Assembly (NCBI GenBank): GCA_028288945.1
Contig: JAQGHH010000408.1
Coordinates: 1 to 5,822, forward strand
DNA: 5,822 bases
Origin: Phycisphaerales bacterium
Lineage (GTDB): Bacteria > Planctomycetota > Phycisphaerae > Tepidisphaerales > Tepidisphaeraceae
Direction of reading: 5' to 3'
This document shows positions 1 to 4,907 of this stretch, piece after piece. The notes under the pieces are model-generated. The model was not told the origin of the DNA, did no database searches, and worked only from the letters and a program-made list of their open reading frames with translations. The translations under genes and the position numbers were made by a program. The number at the start of each line of letters is the position of its first letter. Position 1 is the stretch's first letter.

Positions 1-264
1 GGCCCAGAGATTCAGCATGCGATCGAGTCGGACAGCGCCTACCCGCGCTGGGAAATCGTCCGCCGGGAGGCGGATGATTTTGACGAGAAGGCGATGGTGC
101 TTGAGCGCAGATGGGTCAAGTGCAAGCGGTTCACGCGGACACTAAAGACGGTGGCGCTGGCCGCGAACCTGGAAAAAGTAGCATCGCCGGAAGTGGTGGA
201 GCGCTACCGGCAAATCCTAGCCGACGAGTCGGGGACGCTCGGCCGGGCAAGCGAGGGGAAGTAA
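1..264 (+). CDS. C-terminal part of an unrecognised protein (5' end outside window)
   Basis: Frame 1 is open from the left edge to a TAA at 262-264 and gives 87 residues, starting GPEIQHAIESDSAYPRWEIV and ending GTLGRASEGK. Third codon positions are mostly G or C, as in the confirmed genes here, which supports real coding. The segment is highly charged and apparently helical, with Arg/Lys/Glu-rich stretches (EIVRREADDFDEKAMVLERRW, then KCKRFTRTLK) and no hydrophobic segment, so it looks like the end of a soluble cytoplasmic protein. I do not recognise a family and propose no function. The true start lies upstream of the window. It is followed after 7 bases by a REP-like palindrome pair, and the next gene faces it, so nothing here indicates operon partners. 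Confidence 0.7.
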   Translation, partial: GPEIQHAIESDSAYPRWEIVRREADDFDEKAMVLERRWVKCKRFTRTLKTVALAANLEKVASPEVVERYRQILADESGTLGRASEGK

Positions 265-271
265 TCCGTCC

Positions 272-370
272 ACCGTGGCACGGGTTTCCAACCCGTGCGG
301 ATCGCGTCAATTATCTGATGCCGCTTGTTTTCCTGCACACTCAGCACGAGTTGGAAACCCGTGCCGCGGT
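272..370. repeat. Inverted pair of REP-like palindromes (REPIN-like doublet 1)
   Basis: Two 27-nt arms, 272-298 and 344-370, are reverse complements at 25 of 27 positions and are separated by 45 nt. Each arm is itself a hairpin. In the left arm GCACGGGTT (278-286) pairs with AACCCGTGC (290-298) around the loop TCC. In the right arm the same stem has one G-T type pair (CTCGTGC instead of CCCGTGC on its own strand). The left arm has the tetranucleotide GTGG (275-278) at the foot of the stem; the right arm has GCGG. GTAG/GTGG feet and outward-facing inverted pairs are typical of REP elements moved by RAYT (Y1-type) transposases. The pair sits between the ends of two convergent genes, so it could also stop transcription from both sides. 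Confidence 0.75.
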
Positions 371-475
371 AGCGCTGTGCGCCGTACTAGCGCCTTCCAG
401 TCTGTGCGCCACAATCCCACAACCCGCGTACCGCAAGGGGACGGGAGGGTACACCGTCTGCGACGACAAAACCCT

Positions 476-1708
476 CTATTTCCCAGCTTGTGGCGGATGC
501 GCTTTCAAATCCTGCTGGGCTTCCTGAAGCGCCAAGACCGCGTAAGCGGTCGAAAGAATCGGCTTGTTTTCCATCCACTTTTGCGTGCCGACCCAGCTCC
601 CGTCGGCGGTTTGATCTTTTGCCAGCTTCTCGATCAGCTCGATGCGCCAATCGTGCTTTTCGCCCTTGGCGTCGACGATCACCGGTTCGCCGTAGGCGCG
701 GAGCGCGCGGGCCAGCGTGTGATAGTAGTAGAACAAACCATAATCCGCGGCCTTCGGATCCTTGGGGTTGGCGAACTGCACGCCGGGGTTCTGGTCGAGC
801 GTCCAGTTCTTGCGGATCCAGGTCCACGCGGCTTTCACGCGGGCATCGTCCTTGGTGAGGCCGGCGTAGATCATGCTCTTGAGGCCGGCGTAGGTCATCG
901 AGCCGTAGCCGCGGAGCATCCGGCGGCCGTCGGGGCCGGTGTACTCGCCCGCCTTGGACTCCCCGCCATCGGCCGGGGAATAGACAAAACTGCCGTCGTC
1001 GCCAGCCCATTTCTGGTCGTTGGTTTCCGAGTTGTTCTGGGCTCGGGTGATGAACTTCAATGCCGCGTCGTACGCGGGATCGCCCGCTTTGAGGCCGGCG
1101 TCGTGCAGCGCGTCCAAGGCGGTTTGTGCGTTGCTCAAGTCGGGCTTTCCGCTGTGGCCGTAGCCCCATCCGCCGTACCGGGCGTCTTTCGGATCCACCT
1201 TCTGCGTCTGATTCGGCACGCCCTCGATCTTGTCGGTCCATTCCAAGCTGCGCAGGTAGGCGACCGCCTTATCGACCGCGGCCTTGTATTCCGGCGAATT
1301 GGCGCTGGCCAGCGCGCTGGTGGCGATGGCGGTGTTGTAGGTGGCCAGAAAATCCGACGAGATGCTGCCGTCTTCTTTTTGATGACTGAGTAGGGTGCCA
1401 AAGCCCTTCTTGATGAACTCCTGATTCGCGCCGTACTTGGGGTCTTGCGTGAAGGCGTGCAGGACGATGGCGGTGATCGCGGGGGGATCGCCCACGCCCT
1501 GCCAGGTGCCGTCGGGCTTCTGCTGCGTCTTGAGGAACGCCAGGCCCTTTTCGATCTCCGCGGCCACGACGGCCGATGGATCTTTCTGGGCGGCCCCCGG
1601 TGCGACGGCGGGCGGCGCTTCGGGCGCGGCCAAGAGAAGAGTCGCCGGGCTCAACGTGATCGCGGCCGCGAGGGCCGCCATAATGAGCGATCGGTGGGGG
1701 CGTTTCAT
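476..1708 (-). CDS. Secreted prenyltransferase/squalene-oxidase-repeat (alpha/alpha-toroid) protein
   Basis: A 410-aa protein. The N-terminus (MKRPHRSL, then a hydrophobic run to about residue 28, LLLAAPEA) looks like a Sec signal peptide, so the mature protein is probably periplasmic or exported. The body is a series of helical repeats with the Gly/Trp-containing turns of the prenyltransferase/squalene-cyclase toroid superfamily: residues 55-69 (FLKTQQKPDGTW), 104-133 (HQKEDGSI then TYNTAIATSAL), 178-205 (YGGWGYG then SNAQTALDAL), 219-245 (DDGSFVYSP), 267-283 (GYGSMTYAGLKSMIYAG) and 362-394 (QTADGSW then STAYAVLAL). No DXDD acid motif of squalene-hopene cyclases is visible, so terpene cyclisation is not supported. 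Secreted proteins of this shape are common and uncharacterised in planctomycetes. The ATG at 1708 is chosen because AAGGA lies 6 nt upstream. Function unknown beyond the fold. Confidence 0.88.
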   Translation of the reverse strand: MKRPHRSLIMAALAAAITLSPATLLLAAPEAPPAVAPGAAQKDPSAVVAAEIEKGLAFLKTQQKPDGTWQGVGDPPAITAIVLHAFTQDPKYGANQEFIKKGFGTLLSHQKEDGSISSDFLATYNTAIATSALASANSPEYKAAVDKAVAYLRSLEWTDKIEGVPNQTQKVDPKDARYGGWGYGHSGKPDLSNAQTALDALHDAGLKAGDPAYDAALKFITRAQNNSETNDQKWAGDDGSFVYSPADGGESKAGEYTGPDGRRMLRGYGSMTYAGLKSMIYAGLTKDDARVKAAWTWIRKNWTLDQNPGVQFANPKDPKAADYGLFYYYHTLARALRAYGEPVIVDAKGEKHDWRIELIEKLAKDQTADGSWVGTQKWMENKPILSTAYAVLALQEAQQDLKAHPPQAGK

Positions 1709-1714
1709 GGGTGG

Positions 1715-1719
1715 TCCTT
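1715..1719 (-). promoter_or_regulatory. Shine-Dalgarno site of the toroid-protein gene
   Basis: On the minus strand AAGGA stands 6 nt before the ATG (1708-1706), a near-ideal spacing, which fixes the start. Two bases of the site overlap the last unit of a heptad repeat that fills the leader. Confidence 0.7.
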
Positions 1720-1745
1720 GTCAGTCGTCAATTGTTAGTCATGAG
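1718..1745. repeat. Degenerate heptanucleotide repeat in the leader of the toroid gene
   Basis: Four 7-nt units run in register on the + strand: TTGTCAG at 1718, TCGTCAA at 1725, TTGTTAG at 1732 and TCATGAG at 1739. The first three share T-x-G-T-y-A-z. They resemble the short tandemly repeated (STRR) heptanucleotide families described in filamentous cyanobacteria. The first unit overlaps the ribosome-binding site of the minus-strand gene, so the repeat is transcribed in its 5' leader unless transcription starts inside it. Four short units could arise by chance; similar heptads at two other gene ends in this window make that less likely. Confidence 0.5.
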
Positions 1746-1963
1746 GGCTCGCCGAAACAAACGGCTGCCTGACTGCATGAAATGCTACTCGTGCGGGGTA
1801 AATATTGCACAAGGCGGGCGGGGGGTTGACGTTCAAGCGATTGTGCATCGGGCGCGGCCCCGATAGATTCGCATGTGGCCGGCGGGCCGGCAGGCGCGGC
1901 TTTATCGGACCCGCCATAAGGTACTGCTCGCATGGACAATCCCAAATGGTATCGGACCCAACC
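1746..1963. other. Divergent intergenic spacer with a 10-bp direct repeat
   Basis: This is most of the 403-base gap between the divergent toroid and sigma genes, and promoters for both must lie in or near it. I see no convincing -35/-10 pair in either direction. TATCGGACCC occurs twice, at 1903-1912 and 1950-1959, 47 bp apart start to start. TGCACAA (1806-1812) and TTGTGCA (1841-1847) form a 7-bp inverted repeat, and ATCGGG/CCCGAT (1848-1853 and 1860-1865, approximate) can form a short hairpin. Short open frames here have no supporting start signals or family resemblance and are taken as non-coding. Confidence 0.4.
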
Positions 1964-2061
1964 GTTTAGCAGCCTCGCTTGCCTGCGGTAAGCGGAGTCG
2001 AATCGCGAAGCGCGTTTCGCGCCAGCGAAATGAGGACGCCCCGCAAGCGGGGCGGCTAAAC
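1964..2061. repeat. Inverted repeat pair with internal hairpins upstream of the sigma gene
   Basis: GTTTAGCAGCCTCGCTTGC (1964-1982) and the reverse complement of 2043-2061 match at 17 of 19 positions. The right arm overlaps a tight hairpin, CGCCCCGC (2037-2044) with GCGGGGCG (2047-2054). Between the arms CGCGAA (2004-2009) pairs with TTCGCG (2016-2021). The design, two small repeats facing each other with a spacer of about 60 nt, resembles the REP-like pairs elsewhere in the window, but the sequence family is different. It ends 50 bases before the sigma factor start, so it may lie in that gene's leader. Confidence 0.6.
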
Positions 2062-2100
2062 AAAGGCCCTATCCTTTGGTCTTCCCGCTGAAACTTCCCC

Positions 2101-2104
2101 GGAG
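2101..2104 (+). promoter_or_regulatory. Shine-Dalgarno site that selects the GTG start of the sigma gene
   Basis: GGAG lies 7 nt before the GTG at 2112. The longer alternative, a TTG at 2076, has no comparable site upstream, so the GTG is preferred. Confidence 0.6.
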
Positions 2105-2111
2105 TGAGCGC

Positions 2112-2651
2112 GTGTCTGTAGAGGAGACGAGTCCCGACCTCCCCGTGTCGCCGGCCCAGACGGCGGCGCTGTTCGAGCAGGCGGTCCGGGTGCACTCGCG
2201 GCGTCTGCTGGCAATCGCCCGGTCCATCGCCGGGAACCGCGCCAGCGCGGAAGACGTCGTGCAGCAGGCCCTGACGAACCTGTACGAACACCGCGACCGT
2301 TACGACTGGCGGGAGCCGGGCGGGCTCATGCGGCGGGCGGTGGTCAACGAGGCACTCCGCATCCTCCGCCAGCCGCGCATGACCATGGTCGCCGACGACC
2401 ATCCCGGGCACTTCTCGCCGCCCGACGGCGGGATGCTCGATCGCGAGACGATCGACAAGGTGCGCGCCGCGATCGACCGCCTGCCCGAGCATTTTCGCGC
2501 GGCGTTGGTGCTGTGCGAGTACGAGAACATGGCATACGTGCAAATCGCCGAGGTGCTCGGATGCAGTGTGCCGCAGGTAAAGACCTGGCTGCACCGCGGC
2601 AGAAAGCAGTTGGCGAGGATGTTGGAGGAGTTTATGAGTCGTGAGAAGTAG
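2112..2651 (+). CDS. ECF-type RNA polymerase sigma factor
   Basis: From the GTG at 2112 the product has 179 aa, the usual length for an extracytoplasmic-function sigma factor. Region 2 spans about residues 20-86 (ALFEQAVRVHSRRLLAIARS, then the AEDVVQQALTNLY helix and RRAVVNEALRILR for -10 recognition). A 28-residue linker follows, then region 4 at about 115-173, with the helix-turn-helix in YVQIAEVLGCSVPQVKTWLHRGRKQL for -35 recognition. There is no region 1, region 3 or extra C-terminal domain. It acts in the cytoplasm by directing core RNA polymerase to a regulon not visible here. The next gene on the same strand encodes a probable membrane anti-sigma. Unusually for such pairs the two genes are separated by 188 bases holding repeats. 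A TTG at 2076 would add 12 residues. The exact ECF subgroup cannot be assigned by eye. Confidence 0.92.
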   Translation: MSVEETSPDLPVSPAQTAALFEQAVRVHSRRLLAIARSIAGNRASAEDVVQQALTNLYEHRDRYDWREPGGLMRRAVVNEALRILRQPRMTMVADDHPGHFSPPDGGMLDRETIDKVRAAIDRLPEHFRAALVLCEYENMAYVQIAEVLGCSVPQVKTWLHRGRKQLARMLEEFMSREK

Positions 2652-2686
2652 GGGGGAAGTAGGCAGAGGGCAGTACGCAGAAGCGG
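2641..2686. repeat. Degenerate heptad repeat at the 3' end of the sigma gene
   Basis: From 2659 four 7-nt units follow one another: GTAGGCA (2659), GAGGGCA (2666), GTACGCA (2673) and GAAGCGG (2680). Two related units, GTGAGAA (2641) and GTAGGGG (2648), precede them after a 4-nt slip and include the last codons and the TAG stop of the sigma gene. The series therefore appears to enter the coding end (SREK-stop). The sequence differs from the heptads at 1718 and 4835 but has the same period. Confidence 0.45.
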
Positions 2687-2703
2687 AAGTCGAGGGCGTT
2701 TGT

Positions 2704-2728
2704 CGTGGCACGGGTTTCCAACCCGTGC
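2704..2728 (+). repeat. Single REP-like palindrome, identical to copy at 274-298
   Basis: All 25 bases equal 274-298, including the GTGG foot (2705-2708), the 9-bp stem GCACGGGTT/AACCCGTGC and the TCC loop. No inverted partner is visible within the following 110 bases, so it is a singlet. It lies 53 bases after the sigma stop and 111 before the anti-sigma start; in the transcript it would form a strong hairpin that could lower read-through or stabilise the upstream mRNA. Confidence 0.75.
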
Positions 2729-2768
2729 TAGGTGCGCCAAGACATGGCGGTTCGTACGGTTTACATTG

Positions 2769-2800
2769 CGGACCCTACCGACAGGTCAACGTAATTTGAC
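2769..2800 (+). promoter_or_regulatory. Possible control element before the anti-sigma gene
   Basis: CGGACCCTACCG (2769-2780) differs by one base from CGGACCCAACCG at 1953-1964, upstream of the sigma gene. It is followed by the inverted repeat GTCAA (2785-2789) / TTGAC (2796-2800). A shared GGACCC core before both genes could be a sigma -35-like box or an operator. No consistent -10 follows at fixed distance, so the call is weak. Confidence 0.25.
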
Positions 2801-2839
2801 AGGCGCGAGAGGAAGCTGGGGCGGAAACGAGTCGAGATT

Positions 2840-3433
2840 ATGGTCAGTGAAACGGATCTGGAAATTCTGGAGGCCTACCTCGACGACGAGCTGTCGGCGG
2901 GGGAAGTCGTTCGGCTGGATCAGCGCCTCGCTTGCGAGCCGGCGCTGGCGGCGGCGCTTCAGTCGCAGCGGTCGGCGCGCGCCGTGCGCGCGGCGGTTTT
3001 TAAGACGACCGAGCCGGACGACGCATCCGCGGACTACTTCGCCGGCGCCGTTCTTGCATCCGTGCGGCGGCGGGCATGGAATCGCCGCCTCGTCCGCGCG
3101 TCAAAAATCGCGGGAGCAGTCGCGGCGTCCGTCGTGGTCGGAGTGATGATCGGGTGGGTCGGCCGCGGCCGCGGGCCTGAGGCGCCGGTCGCCTCCAGTT
3201 TCCCCCATCCTGTCAACACCGACGGGCGTCTCGTCGCACACACGCCCAAGCCGGCCGACGGCGGCCAAACGTACCAGGTGGCGCTGACGGATGAAAACGG
3301 CAACGTGATCGCGGTGCAGAAATTCAGCAAGGTGGAAGACGCCCGGCAATTCGCCGACGACCTCGGCCAATACCAGGCCCGCCGACAGCAGGTCGAAGAG
3401 GGCCGGCCGATGCTGATCTCCGACCGGTTCTAA
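2840..3433 (+). CDS. Putative membrane-bound anti-sigma factor
   Basis: A 197-aa protein with one transmembrane segment at about residues 90-108 (IAGAVAASVVVGVMIGWVG), flanked by Arg/Lys on the N-terminal side (RRRAWNRRLVRASK), predicting N-in, C-out topology. The N-terminal part (LEAYLDDELSAGEVVRLDQRL, residues 10-30, then an alanine-rich helix) has the helical pattern of anti-sigma N-terminal domains, but lacks the His-x3-Cys-x2-Cys zinc motif of the ZAS type; only one Cys (32) is present. The outer part of about 88 residues includes QVALTDENGNVIAVQKFSKVEDARQFADDL and is not assigned to a family. Role is inferred from topology and from its place directly after an ECF sigma gene: it would sequester that sigma at the membrane. 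The ATG at 2840 has only a weak ribosome site. The C-terminal tail could be the sensor or the cleavage target. Confidence 0.75.
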   Translation: MVSETDLEILEAYLDDELSAGEVVRLDQRLACEPALAAALQSQRSARAVRAAVFKTTEPDDASADYFAGAVLASVRRRAWNRRLVRASKIAGAVAASVVVGVMIGWVGRGRGPEAPVASSFPHPVNTDGRLVAHTPKPADGGQTYQVALTDENGNVIAVQKFSKVEDARQFADDLGQYQARRQQVEEGRPMLISDRF

Positions 3434-3457
3434 GAGCGACGGGGCCGCACCGCTCTT
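3432..3457 (+). terminator. Terminator-like hairpin after the anti-sigma gene
   Basis: AAGAGCG (3432-3438) and CGCTCTT (3451-3457) form a 7-bp stem that begins within the TAA stop codon. The 12-nt loop can pair further (CGG with CCG). Only TTCTCC follows, with no T-run, so it is not a classical Rho-independent terminator; partial attenuation before the downstream HtrA-like gene is possible. Confidence 0.45.
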
Positions 3458-3463
3458 CTCCAA

Positions 3464-3532
3464 GTGGCACGGGCGCCCCGCCCGTGTACCGCGGCTATGG
3501 CCTCGAATTCATGGGCGAGGCGCCCATGCCAC
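3464..3532. repeat. Inverted pair of REP-like palindromes (REPIN-like doublet 2)
   Basis: Arms 3464-3486 and 3510-3532 are reverse complements at 20 of 23 positions with a 23-nt spacer. Each arm forms its own hairpin. The left stem is CACGGGCG (3468-3475) with CGCCCGTG (3479-3486). The right stem is CATGGGCG (3510-3517) with CGCCCATG (3521-3528). Two of the three differences between arms are paired with each other in the stem (C-G against T-A), so the hairpin is kept; the third is in the loop. Both arms carry a GTGG foot on the outer side. The element lies between the anti-sigma and HtrA-like genes and ends 31 bases before the GGAG ribosome site. Confidence 0.75.
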
Positions 3533-3563
3533 AAAGAAAACGCCGCAAAAAGTAGTGTTCCAT

Positions 3564-3567
3564 GGAG
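3564..3567 (+). promoter_or_regulatory. Shine-Dalgarno site of the HtrA-like gene
   Basis: GGAG stands 8 nt before the ATG at 3576. The in-frame GTG at 3555 lies upstream of this site and would bypass it, so the ATG is preferred. Confidence 0.6.
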
Positions 3568-3575
3568 CGCAGGTG

Positions 3576-4829
3576 ATGGCAGCAGACCGAATTCGTCCTC
3601 CTCAATGTTCCCCAAGGGTTCGACTCGCCGCGCTCGTTTTGTTCTCGCTCGCGCCGTCCCTCCGCGCCGATTCCCCGCCCGCGCCAGCGCCCGGCCCGAC
3701 CACCCGGCCGATGCTCGACGCGCTCAATCGCGAAACACAGGACCTCTACCGGGAGGCCCGTCGCGGCGTGGTTCGCGTGCAGTTGCCGCCGTCGCGGTGG
3801 TTGAACGCCTACGCGATGGCCCCCATGAACCGTTGGGACAAACTCGACCCCGAGGTGCGCAAAAAGCTGGAGCAGCAGCGCCGCACGGCCATGCAGGATT
3901 CACATCCGCGCGCCGCAAAAATCGCCGACGGGAGTGAGTCGCCCGCGCCAACCACACAACAGGCCAGCGACACGGTACAAGTCGAGGGGCACGGCACGAT
4001 CATTTTTGTGCGCCCGCCGGCCGACAACGGCGCCCAGGCACAGCAACAGCAGCGCGAAGCGGTGCTCGGCGGCAAGCTCCAGATGGACCTCCGCACGACC
4101 GTCCCCTTCACGCCCAACACGGTGGGGATGCTGCTCGACGAAGCGGGGCATATCCTGGTCCCGCTCTACGTCGAGCGCGAGGCCGCGGGCGACGGCGCGG
4201 TGCGGGTCGCGTCGCAGGACGGCGAGGTGGTCGACGCGAAGTTCATCGGCTCCGACCGCCAGACGAATCTCACATTGCTGCAAGTAAAAAAGACCGGTGG
4301 AAAACCCGTTCGCCTGGCGGCTGAAAGGCCCGCGGACGGATCGCTCGTGCTGTCACTCGCCCCGGGCGACGCCTCCGGACGCATGGCCCTCTGGAACGGC
4401 GGGCAACAGGAATACGGCATCATCTTCACCACCGACGGCCGGGCCGCGGGCATCGCCCGCTACGGCCAGTTCCTGAGCGGCTCTGCGTGCAGACTGATCG
4501 CCGACCAGCTCGTCCGCTTCGGCTCCGTCCGCCGGGCGACGCTGGGCGTGATCATCACCGAAATCCGCAAGGACGATCCGGTCCGCGAGCAGCTCCCCGT
4601 GCTCGGCACGCACACCGCAATGCGCATCGACGAAGTCATCCCCGGATCGACCGCCGACAAGGCCGGCCTCAAGCCGGGCGACCTGGTCCTTGCACTGGCC
4701 GGCGAAGCCGTCAGCGACATCCCCAGCCTCGCCGCCGCCATCGCCGCCCGCAGCGGCGAGACGGAGCTCCAAGTTTTACGCGGCAGCGAAATCCTCAGGA
4801 TCACCGTCGAACTTCAACAACAGAAATAG
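3576..4829 (+). CDS. Exported HtrA/DegP-like PDZ protein, apparently catalytically dead
   Basis: A 417-aa protein. Signal peptide: basic start, hydrophobic LAALVLFSLAPSL (17-29), likely cut after LRA (31). The protease-like part begins near GVVRVQL (64-70). It contains a Gln-rich insert (about 130-165) and the HtrA-type strands VGMLLDEAGHILVPLYV (183-199) and DGEVVDAKFIGSDRQTNLTL (215-234). Against DegP (GYVVTNNHVV; DPRSDIALI; GNSGG), Tyr198 stands at the catalytic His, Asn231 at the Asp, and the GNSGG serine loop is missing: the protein passes from LAPGD (262-266) to a short stretch and then TTDGRAAGIA (285-294), which matches the strand after the serine. A PDZ domain follows (about 321-414: RATLGVIITEI, then VIPGSTADKAGLKPGDLVLALAGEAVSD). 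It probably binds exposed C-termini or peptides in the periplasm without cleaving them. It follows the sigma and anti-sigma genes on the same strand, suggesting a sensing or regulatory role. Triad assignment is by hand alignment. Confidence 0.85.
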   Translation: MAADRIRPPQCSPRVRLAALVLFSLAPSLRADSPPAPAPGPTTRPMLDALNRETQDLYREARRGVVRVQLPPSRWLNAYAMAPMNRWDKLDPEVRKKLEQQRRTAMQDSHPRAAKIADGSESPAPTTQQASDTVQVEGHGTIIFVRPPADNGAQAQQQQREAVLGGKLQMDLRTTVPFTPNTVGMLLDEAGHILVPLYVEREAAGDGAVRVASQDGEVVDAKFIGSDRQTNLTLLQVKKTGGKPVRLAAERPADGSLVLSLAPGDASGRMALWNGGQQEYGIIFTTDGRAAGIARYGQFLSGSACRLIADQLVRFGSVRRATLGVIITEIRKDDPVREQLPVLGTHTAMRIDEVIPGSTADKAGLKPGDLVLALAGEAVSDIPSLAAAIAARSGETELQVLRGSEILRITVELQQQK

Positions 4830-4830
4830 C

Positions 4831-4900
4831 GGCCGTGACAAGTGATGAGTGAAACGTGACAACGGCCTCGTCACGTTTCACTCATCACTCTTCATGGGCC
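4831..4900. terminator. Bidirectional terminator-like perfect 20-bp stem made of heptads
   Basis: AGTGATGAGTGAAACGTGAC (4841-4860) is the exact reverse complement of 4870-4889, with a 9-nt loop. GGCC at 4831-4834 and 4897-4900 can extend the structure. It lies between the ends of two convergent genes (stops at 4829 and 4908), as expected for a shared terminator, but has no T-run on either side. The left arm is a heptad series: GTGACAA (4835), GTGATGA (4842), GTGAAAC (4849), GTGACAA (4856). An alternative stem, GGCCGT (4831-4836) with ACGGCC (4862-4867), would exclude the long one. Confidence 0.7.
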
Positions 4901-4907
4901 GATACGA

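Noticed and set aside
375..410. 9-bp direct repeat CTGTGCGCC at 375-383 and 402-410
   Set aside because: Short, GC-rich and not linked to any other structure; chance is sufficient.
111..527. + strand open frame of 138 codons after the first gene
   Set aside because: It overlaps the confirmed frame 1 coding end, crosses both REP arms and runs into the toroid gene's 3' end; composition is that of read-through.
275..1393. Long + strand open frame (372 codons) opposite the toroid gene
   Set aside because: It begins inside a REP palindrome and runs antisense through a gene with clear repeats, signal peptide and ribosome site. Long antisense frames are expected in GC-rich DNA.
1826..1865. TTGACG as a sigma-70 -35 box for the sigma gene
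   Set aside because: No -10-like hexamer lies 16-18 nt downstream; the region there is CGGGCGCGGC.
2076..2111. TTG start that would lengthen the sigma factor by 12 residues
   Set aside because: No ribosome site precedes it, while GGAG stands 7 nt before the GTG at 2112, and the extra residues lie outside region 2.
1902..2711. Minus-strand open frame of 269 codons over the sigma gene
   Set aside because: The opposite strand encodes an unmistakable ECF sigma factor; this frame starts near repeats and has no family resemblance.
272..3532. Repeated palindromes as a CRISPR array
   Set aside because: Copies are scattered over kilobases, appear as inverted pairs, and lack regular spacers or cas genes.
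3555..3575. GTG start that would lengthen the HtrA-like protein by 7 residues
   Set aside because: The GGAG at 3564-3567 correctly serves the ATG at 3576; the shorter start also gives a more normal signal peptide.
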